This document shows, piece by piece, positions 56,235-64,000 of a stretch of DNA of 64,000 nt. The position numbers and the translations under genes are program-made. The notes beneath the pieces are model-generated. The model did not search any database. It was not told where the DNA came from and saw nothing but the letters and a program-made list of their open reading frames with translations. Positions within the stretch are counted from its first letter, which is position 1; each line of letters begins with the position of its first letter. Source of the DNA: Phycomyces nitens (taxonomy: Eukaryota; Mucoromycota; Mucoromycetes; Mucorales; Phycomycetaceae); the NCBI GenBank assembly GCA_022702545.1, contig JAHRBC010000002.1, positions 558,001-622,000 on the forward strand. The letters are read 5' to 3'.

Positions 56235-56746
56235 TGTCACGACGCATGTCGTTTTGGTTCCGCTTTGACCACAAACATCTTGCAAAAAAGTACGGCGCTC
56301 TGCAGGATTTTCTTCCTCTCTTGTACAAGGTATACCCTTGTACATTGTATTTAATCGTAGAATCTGTTTTGAATGCATTTTATAACAAAGTAGTATATAT
56401 TGTAACAATATAAAAGACTTTAAATGAAGCAACAAATAAAAGGTATCTTTATCTATCCTTATTCTTATTGATCAAACCTGATTGTATCATTATGTATATA
56501 TATTTCATCGTCACTGACGTATAATCACTCCTGCCAATAATTATAAGCATAATTTTTGTTATATTTGTCTTTTCTATATATATTCTACCCCATCTTTCTA
56601 CTGTTGGATAGATCCAAACGTCGTCACAACAACTTATCACTTTTTTTAAATATGTATATATATTTGACGTCTGAACTTTTTGGCAACCCTTAATTATCAT
56701 TTGTATCTGACAAAATTGTACCACAAAAATAACTCAACACTTGTCA
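56235..56746 (+). repeat. Solo LTR family G, copy 2
   Basis: 512 bases, TGTCACGACG to CTTGTCA, collinear with copy 1 at 44846. TATA-like atataaaaga near 56408. The flanks (ATAA and GTAG) do not match, so this copy may have lost its duplication or be half of a rearranged element. Opposite in direction to the neighbouring pol relic, so not part of it. Confidence 0.85.
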
Positions 56747-57640
56747 GTAGTAGGATGGATAAAGACGATGATGAACAATTCGGGGGTAGATACTACATTA
56801 TTTATGCCCCACTATCCATGAGGAACCTCGAGAACAAGAGCGATCCAACGAGGAGTACTAATTCAATAAGTCAAGATCCATACAAACTGGAGTTTACGTA
56901 GTAACACTTTTGAGAAGTACTACCTTCAAGTCAAATAACCACTATTGAGAGAGTTTGGTATTTGTAAAGACAATTTTTAGTGTTAAGAATATGGAGAAAG
57001 ATATCATATCTAGAGTCGAAGCAAATGTTACGATTATTGTGGTAGGTACGACCCACAATAAGATGGTTGAAGCTGAGACAAGAGATATGATGGACACCCA
57101 CCCCTGGATAACAAGGATGTGCTTTACCTTTCCATAAAACTCATTAGCAGAATGATAACAGCTAGTCTCACTCGCACGACCAAAAGGTATAAAGAGGGGA
57201 TTTGACAAAACAGGCTTTTAAATAAAACTGAGAATTGAAGTGCGACTTAGAGAGCCAAACCATATCTCTCGTATCAGTTTTGGCAACTGTCCTACTTTAT
57301 CTTTTCTGTATCCTGGAGTTCAGAGCCACTATACACATGAAAATTAGAGTCATTTTTGCAGCGCAAAAATTTAGTAGTTACTTTACCTCACTCAGGCACC
57401 CCATCTGTCACCACAATAAATATTTAGTTTTTGCACCGTTTGAGGGCATTCAAATATTTTGCGTTGGATTCTTGTAAACCAGTAGGCAGGATTATTGAGA
57501 TCACCTCCATATATTTTTAGTCTACTGTAGATTATGATAATATATTATCGAAAGCATGGTAAAACTAAACAATTCAGTAGCTTATTTAACATGATTTATT
57601 TACATAATACCCCTAGTCTTTTGTAGCAGACCAGTAGTCA
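56747..57640. other. Decayed sequence after LTR G2
   Basis: A short plus frame (MDKDDDEQFGGRYY, 56755 on) directly follows the LTR and could be the start of a decayed gag, but I see no zinc knuckle. Nothing else recognised. Confidence 0.35.
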
Positions 57641-57649
57641 AAGCGCTTG

Positions 57650-58540
57650 ACATGTCATCTGTTTTCCACAATGTTGTGTAAGACTCAGTATTGCAGCTGG
57701 TGTCATATTACTGTAATTTAAAGATAGTATCATGCTCATCATTCAACTTTTTATACCAAGGGTTGAATTCCTCGGACAAACGGTTGCCATACACGTCTTG
57801 ATTGACAGAGTCATCGAGCACACTTTGAGACAAAAACACTCTACCAGAAACAGACCTACACCATTAACGAGCCCTTTTACAGTCTTACCAATCTGAAGAA
57901 TATGTGTATTCCAAAAGCGTTTTTCAGGCTTACATATCACAGATGGGTCAGAGTCACTGCCCTTTAATATAAACCTTCTAATATGACCATATAACCCTCC
58001 CCCAGTCCTCAAGTGTTAAATTTTCCCCTGGCTCTTGACCAGTAAAGCCGATTACTCTTCTATTCAAGTGGCGGTCTTGACATAGACACTGGTATGTAAG
58101 AGTCTAATTCATTTGCGCAAAGACAGTAGACAGCTGCATTTCTGCATATAATAACGGCAACAAGCTCCAATTCTTGTTTGTGATACGCATAGCTCTCAAA
58201 AGGATGACAGCTCACACTCAAACAAAACGCACTGTTATTAATAGTACTGACTATTTTAGGTCTTCCTGGCATAGGATTTAACGCTGCTGTACCAGTTTAT
58301 TCTCAACGTTTGATGATGCTTGTAATCGTTGATTGAGAAATCTCCATGATGACTTTATCTCCCAGGGAATTGTTGACGTTGTAAAAAAAAAGGATAGTTT
58401 TCCACAAAGAAGTTCTGCCAACTCACAGTGCGATGCGATTCTTTTAGATCTTTTGGAAACTTTTAAAAAAGGTTTTTACCAATGTCGTTTTGGTTTTAAA
58501 GGCAAAAGAAAGCAAAAAGTAATAAAAATATTCTAATTTT
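57650..58540 (-). pseudogene. Tc1/mariner-like transposase relic
   Basis: On the minus strand, in Tc1 order: a helix-turn-helix (ISQSTITSIIKR near 58340-58305), the linker PMPGRPKIVS (58275-58245), PFESYAYHKQE and VYCLCANEL, then W-V-type FILKGSDSDPSVICKPEKRFW (57970-57910) as before the first catalytic Asp region, and NDEHDTIF near 57745. Several stops and frame changes. No terminal repeats located. Confidence 0.6.
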
Positions 58541-60100
58541 GGTTTGTTTGTAATGCCTTTTGGAGTGCATATCCTTGATCAAGTGGGATGGAAACATACT
58601 CATCAGGCTCTTGACTTTTAGTCTTTGAGCATGTAGACTTTGATGGATCAGCGTCTTTAAAACTGTTTACATGGCAAATAAATCCATTGGAGATGACAGC
58701 CTTGTTAGGTTACCTATTTGCCAATCCAAACTCTTAAACCATCTAGAATAGCGCTATTGCTAGATCAAGAGAAGCCCTAAAATAAAGTCCATCTTCATCA
58801 CTTGCAAAACGTGTATTATCTTTGGTATTCTATATATTCTCGCCTACTATCCTTGGCACCCTGCTCCACGATGGGTTTCAAGGTGCTAGCATACCCGGGA
58901 TATTTGCCAGTGTATCTTTCGGCTCCCTGAAATCAAGACCACTTCCTTTGTCTGCTCTTGAGTTTTGTAAAGACACAAGCCAAGCGTCAGTATAACCAAG
59001 ACATCTTCCATCGGTCTGTCTGGCTAATTTTTTATGAAGTTTAGATTGCATGTCAATAAGACAGGAAATTGGGCAATGCTGTGTAATATTTGGGTTTCCT
59101 ATTACACTCTCATCCATACCAACTAGATCTTTTAGGGTGTCCTCAATAAGCTTAAAACATATGCTCAATCTCTCCCAACGACAGTTTTCTGTCTATAAAA
59201 AAAGGGATCCTGGCCGTCAACCATCTATATAGTTAGTTTTCCGCGGCACTTTTTGTACGCTGTATCCACCAATGAATGATTCCTCAATACTACAAAGAAG
59301 CATTGCCGTACATTCTTTCCCCCAGAGTTTTCGAGACCATAGTTGGGTTCTTTGTTTGTTCAGACAAGTAAATCCTTTTTGATTAATTCTCGATATCAAC
59401 AACAGGCACTCCAACCATTATGAATCGATCCTCTTTTAGGTTTACTTGTGCGAGCAAACAATTCCTTTGGCTTTTTATTATCTGCATTTTATTGCAGCCA
59501 CATAACTTAAAAACTCTCTTTCCAAATTAAATTCCTCAAAACAGACAAGATCTTTCTGTGATCACAATCTACGCCACCTGGGGGCATCCACGAGGTCAAT
59601 GTTATGGATGAACACCATTTTCCTCCGTGGTGTGATACCAAGACATTTCATAAATCAAGCTGGTGATTTTTCATTTGTCCTGAATTCTCATAGTACCATG
59701 ATTTTATTCTCTGGCACAAAAATCCAGTCTCTCAGTCCAAACCACCAAGTCAACCAATAAATACAAAAAATAATAAGAGTGGCACAACAAAATCCCAAGA
59801 TTTTAGTAAATATAGCTGCTTATATTCCAATTTCTTTCTTTTTTAAAAAAATCTCTAGATATTTATGGCCAATGCACGTAAAGTAATCCTAGAATAAGAG
59901 ACAATTAAACTTGATTTAGGGCAACCAGAAAGCTCTATTCACTGTTGGTAATGGGTCTTGTAAAAATGTTTTATTCCAATAAAATTATTTATACATGCTG
60001 AAAAATGAAAGTACAAATATTCTTGAGCTAAAGATATGATATGGATTAAAATATGATGCTTTAGCGATTCAATCAGAAAAGACCTGTATTCTGAAAGTGT
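58541..60100 (-). other. Decayed coding-like sequence, origin unknown
   Basis: Minus-strand frames 59168-58878 (LHKKLARQTDGRCLGYTDA, WLVSLQNSRADKG) and 59414-59217 (KLWGKECTAMLL, GGYSVQKVPRK) look like pieces of one former protein with stops between. No family recognised. 59450-60100 shows nothing clear. Confidence 0.35.
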
Positions 60101-62111
60101 TTATTCCTTTGGGATTTGTGGAGGCTCATCAACAAAAGGATCCAAAGGTGGTGTACCGAGAAAATCAACACAGATAACCTTTGCTTCCAATAAAACACAG
60201 CGCGATGATTCTTGACCTTCATTTCCAATAAAAGGTGGGGAGACAACTACCTGGATTGTCGTTGCGTTTTCAGCAGAGCCATACTGAACCTTCATGCCAT
60301 CTTGTAGCTTATCTTGTCCTTCCTTTAGTTTCATGCAGATGACGGGTATTTTCTGGCTGTGCATAGCAAGACTATTCTCGGCAGCCAGGTCGACAAAACT
60401 ACGAATCTTGTCTTGTTCTCTAAGACCCATGGTAGGATAAAGCTGATATAAGAGACCTATCAGAACTTTTGAGATGTTCTCTCTCTTGTGCTTGAGGCTT
60501 GCGGTTATTTCTGGCTTTGCTGCTAGAAAACAGAGTTGCTCTCGGAGGCGAAGAGACCAGTCTTTGGTCTCACAAAAAGGCTTCCACTCAGAAAGGGCAG
60601 CATAATGCGCATTGATAGGCAATCCAAGGTATATTGGCACATTGTAGACTTCTTGAACGATTGTGTCCGTGATCATCTTTTCTACAAGCAAGTTGATAAT
60701 GCCGTATTCAAACTCGCTGGATCCATTCAAGTTCTTTTTCATAAGATATTTCAGGTTAGGAAGCGTATTTCCCCAATATTCGAGGAGGAACTCATTGACT
60801 TTGGCAGTGTCTGGATTCAGGTGCTTTTTGAGATTCATACTTAGGTTTGCTATCTTTGTCTGGATATTGCTTAGGTTCTTTTGTATTGTGGATAAATCAT
60901 CATCAGTGGCGCGAATGTGCTTTACGTTCTCATGGAACTCTGTGAACAGAGTCTGGTACTCGGCCTTTTGTGCGAGGAGGTCACCATTTAGTCTTTCCAC
61001 TCTTTTCTGGAGAGTTTGGATAGCTTGGTCGCTGTACATTTTTACTTGATTTAATTCCTTTATTAGGTCGGCTTTTTCGGATGTAAGTCTTGAAACCTTT
61101 TTAGTCTCTATTGCTAATTTTTTGTCGGACATAGTCAAAGTTTCGCGTAGTTTATAGGCGTCATTAGAGCTATTGTGGTTAATGATTTTCCTGTCCTGTG
61201 AGGCTGTGGGTTGGGTGGGGGTATTCCAGTAATTGGTCATCCGATTGGTGACAGAGGCAAATAGACCATCCGACGAGGATCCATTTGGGCTTTCTGGTAT
61301 ATATGGTGATGGCTGGTGACTATGTCCACCATATGACTCTTGGCCATTAGATTTTGGATTATGTTGTCTATTATGGTCAATTGAAGAACTCTCCTGGTTT
61401 TGGTTTCTTCTAGATTGAAATTCCCGATTATTATTTGTGGGTTTGGCCCGGTTCTCTGGGTGGGCTTGATGTTGCTGTATCTGCTGTGCTTTCTGGTACT
61501 GCTGTTGCTGTTCAATTTGCTGTTGCTGTTCAATTTGCTGTTGCTGTTCAATTTGCTGTTCAATTTGCTGTTGCTGTTCAATTTGCTGTTGTTGATCCAT
61601 GGTTAGATTATGCATATCACCATGGACTACGTCGTCCATCGGTGTTGCACTATTGAATTCGCTTGATGGCTGTGGATATATTGTGTCATTTGTCGTATTG
61701 GAATAGGTCATTTGGTTGCATCCCATTCCCAGACCAGAGTGTCCAGAAAATAGTGAAGACCTGATACCATTTATGGTTTCTGACTCTCCAGAACCTAGAT
61801 ATCCCTGAGAACTCGTATCGGTGCCTTTTGGCTGATCTGTAGATAAAGATCTTTCTGGACTGCGATGTGGCCCGGAAGTCATGGTTGTGGAAGACGTATT
61901 GCCGTGATGCTGTACAATACATAATTTTTAAACTACAGACTGAATTCCAATGTGAATATGAACTAGTTACCGTAGGTAGAGGAGGTACTCTGGAATGCTT
62001 AGATGGGCTTGAAGGCAATGGAAATAGTTTTCTGCCTTGTTTGTTTAAATTTTCACTAGATTTCTTTTTGCCTAATCCTTTTGCTTTTCTCTTGATATCA
62101 TCAAAAACCAT
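60101..62111 (-). CDS. Glutamine-rich coiled-coil protein, 2 exons, 649 aa, function unknown
   Basis: Exon 1 62111-61971 (MVFDDIKRKAKGLGKKK..., basic), 61-base GT-AG intron, exon 2 61909-60101. Start chosen at 62111 because the in-frame extension to 62180 reads as hydrophobic leader-like sequence without support. Order: basic/Ser-Pro N-terminus; a QQQQIEQ repeat tract (about residues 150-185) from a CTGTTG-type microsatellite at 61495-61600; a disordered Asn/Ser/Gln stretch; a coiled coil (about residues 300-390, SEKADLIKELNQVKMYSDQ, QTLQKRVERLNGDLLAQKAE); and a globular helical C-terminus (about 400-649). No signal peptide or membrane span. The fold of the C-terminus is not recognised. Likely a cytoplasmic scaffold (inference). 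Lies 207 bases downstream of the thiolase gene, same strand. Confidence 0.85.
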
Positions 62112-62318
62112 ACCTGCCGAATATATAGCAGAAAGGTTTGTAAAAAAAAATGAACAAGAAGGACAAGTGAGAAAATACACAGGTTTTTAATTGTTATGCA
62201 CGTGAAGCAAGAATATAAAGTTCCAAGCCTCGTTATGTTGTACAAGGTATTTTCTAAACTATCCTGTGGGTGTATTATCTACAAATATCATCATCTGGAG
62301 AATCCAAGCCAGCATCTT
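62112..62318 (-). promoter_or_regulatory. Short intergenic region between thiolase 3' end and the coiled-coil gene
   Basis: 207 bases must contain the thiolase terminator and the promoter of the downstream gene. No classical TATA box identified near the start at 62111. Compact spacing contrasts with the transposon-rich remainder. Confidence 0.5.
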
Positions 62319-63754
62319 TTATACGCGCTCCAAGACAACAGCAATACCCTAAAGACACGGTGAGCACGATGTTTTCAAGCCAAACTAATAATAATAAGTT
62401 ACCTGTCCACCACCAATGCAGGCTGAGCCAACTGCATATTTAGACTGTGTGCGCTGGAGTTCATGTGTAAGGTGGGTCAAGATTCGAGCACCTGAGGCAC
62501 CCAATGGATGACCGATCGCAATTGCACCACCGTTGACATTGGTCTTTTCGCGAACCAAGCCAAGCTCCTTTTCAACAGCAAGGTACTGAGCAGCAAAAGC
62601 CTCGTTGACTTCGACAATATCCATCTGGTCAAGAGTGAGCTTTGCACGAGCAAGGGCACCTCTGATGGCAGGAACGGGTCCAATACCCATCAAGGTAGGC
62701 TCAACACCAGAAGACTGCCAGCTCACGACGCGTGCAAGAGGGGTAAGACCGTGCTTGAGAATAGCATCTTCACTGGCAATGACTACTGCAGCAGCACCGT
62801 CGTTGATGCCAGAGGAGTTGGCGGCAGTGGTGACACCGCCCTTTTTGAATACAGGCTTGAGCTTGGTAAGATTCTCGATTGTCATACCAGAGCGAGGATG
62901 CTCATCCTTGGAAACAAGTTCAGGTCCCTTTCTTCCCTTGATCTCAATACCCTCGATCTCTGCGTCATAGATACCAGCGGCAGCAGCTATAATAATATAA
63001 AAACCAAGGGTCAGTTTACTAATGACACACATCTTGTTTGTTGTCTTGGTTACCCTTCTCATAACGATGCTGACTAAGGAGAGCATAGGCATCACACTCT
63101 TCTTTAGTAATACCGTACTTTTCAGCAAGGTTCTCGGAAGTGATACCCATGGGAGTGGGGTTGGGGTACTGGTCAGTAAGAGCAGTCCAGAGAGAGTCCT
63201 TGAGAGTAAGATCAACACCAAGACGAGTGCCCCATCTGGATTGGCCAGACAGAGTGTAGGGGGCCAAAGACATGCTCTCGGCACCACCGGTAAGCACAAC
63301 ATCACTCTCACCCAACTGGATTTCCTGAGCACCATTGATCAAACTCTGGAAACCAGAGCCACACAGACGGTTGACAGTCAAGGCATGGACACCAACGGGC
63401 AATCCAGCGCGGTGTCCGACGTGACGAGACAAGTAGGCACCGGCAACATCGGTCTGGAGAACGTTACCAAAGATGACAGAGTCGACAGGCAAGTTTGCAG
63501 GAAGAGTGGCCAGGGCAGCCTTGGAAGCATAGCCACCAAGTTCAGAGGCTATGTGAAATATATATATAAAAGAGGTGAGTCGTTGGAGCCAAATGGACAG
63601 GTCTGTCTTGAGCTTACCGGTCAGGTCCTTGAGCTTTCCACCAAAGGCACCAATAGGTGTTCTGAAAGAAGATATATTAGGACACTTGCGCTCAAATTGA
63701 CTGTAATTGAGTCTACCTCTTGGCAGCGACAATAAAAACTTGTTTGAGAGCCAT
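62319..63754 (-). CDS. ACAA2: 3-ketoacyl-CoA thiolase, mitochondrial (ACAA2-type), 5 exons, 396 aa
   Basis: Catalyses the last step of beta-oxidation, 3-ketoacyl-CoA + CoA to acetyl-CoA + shortened acyl-CoA. Exons 63754-63717, 63661-63618, 63548-63054, 62986-62403 and 62348-62319 (all GT-AG) give 1,191 bases in frame. Length and motifs match animal ACAA2 (397 aa): start MALKQVFIVAAKRTPIGAFG; nucleophile Cys90 in NRLCGSGFQS; NEAFA; His352 in GGAIAIGHPLGASG; acid/base Cys382 in CIGGGQG. The substrate loop and C-terminus GIAVVLERV are normal. The enzyme has no cleaved presequence in this family, and no peroxisomal PTS2 is visible, so mitochondrial location is likely. An acetoacetyl-CoA thiolase role is the alternative. 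All catalytic residues present. Confidence 0.95.
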
Positions 63755-64000
63755 GATGAGTAAGGAATGAGGTAAACAAGACCAAACTTTTTTTTTATAT
63801 TTTTCGGTCCTGGCTTTATTTTGCGGGGCAAGGAGAAAGGACGGACAAAGAATCATGTGAAAACGACACATCCGCAATCCATACAGGCGGAGACCATTGC
63901 TGCTTGGGGTTTCTTGCGCTTTATGATCGATATTCTGCGCTTTGTCGCAGTTGATGTCCTACTTTTCTGTAGAGCGGCAATTATCTGGACTTCAAATGGC
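63755..64000. promoter_or_regulatory. Upstream region of the thiolase gene
   Basis: Holds a T-rich tract just before the start (63787-63800 on the plus strand) and a GCGGGG word at 63823, which fits the CreA-type carbon-repression consensus but could occur by chance. No further gene is recognisable before the window ends. Confidence 0.4.

Noticed and set aside
62112..62180. Longer N-terminus (MYFLTCPSC...) for the 649-aa protein
   Set aside because: Hydrophobic extension without homology support; the downstream ATG starts a basic, soluble N-terminus. Not excluded.
1..64000. CRISPR arrays, operons, riboswitches, phage or bacterial attachment sites
   Set aside because: No spaced short repeats with unique spacers and no prokaryotic gene organisation; introns and LTRs show eukaryotic nuclear DNA.

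Overview
The window looks like a transposon-filled, gene-poor stretch of a filamentous fungal genome, most likely an early-diverging fungus of the Mucoromycota (Phycomyces/Mucorales type). This is an inference. It rests on AT-rich DNA, short 50-80 base GT-AG introns, Ty3/gypsy LTR elements, an L1/Tx1-like LINE, and several CACTA-type (Plavaka/Tnp2-like) DNA transposons. I see no bacterial features, CRISPR arrays or rRNA operons.

Layout. 1-4781: the 3' part of a Ty3/gypsy element inserted into older LTRs (three LTR families, two of them forming an inverted pair). 4808-4880: a tRNA-Pro(UGG) gene on the minus strand. From 4887 on, at least seven solo LTRs lie head to tail, each joined to the next by the same 4 bases (ATTG). 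The first starts about 6 bases upstream of the tRNA. The sixth LTR holds two large CACTA-type transposons: A (9240-15511) and B (15797-30723). A third, C (20122-28965), sits inside B's accessory gene, and a PIF/Harbinger transposon (20961-23629) sits inside an intron of C's transposase gene. A fourth element, D (32277-38882), lies in a ~160-base tandem repeat. I placed every boundary by terminal inverted repeats plus target duplications (TAA, TTG, AAT and TTG for A-D).

A, B, C and D share one plan, about 6.1-6.6 kb each once nested insertions are removed. A plus-strand four-exon transposase comes first. A convergent minus-strand four-exon accessory gene of unknown function follows, and its second exon is exactly 306 bases in all four. 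Last comes a right arm with a string of tiny exon-like segments. A and B have intact transposases. C has a frameshift. The accessory gene is intact only in A: it is split by C in B, has a broken donor site in C and a stop codon in D. The likely interplay is that A supplies both proteins and the others depend on it in trans.

38883-49562 is AT-rich: short-period repeats, a relic of another Plavaka-like transposase, two more copies of the mini-exon module, solo LTRs with intact target duplications, and a SKP1-like gene that lacks its N-terminus. 49563-54875 is a full-length LINE with a 13-14 base target duplication and a poly(A) tail. 54889-60100 holds decayed Ty3/gypsy pol, a solo LTR and a Tc1/mariner relic. 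Only the last 4 kb looks like ordinary genome: a 649-residue glutamine-rich coiled-coil protein and a mitochondrial-type 3-ketoacyl-CoA thiolase, head to tail on the minus strand.
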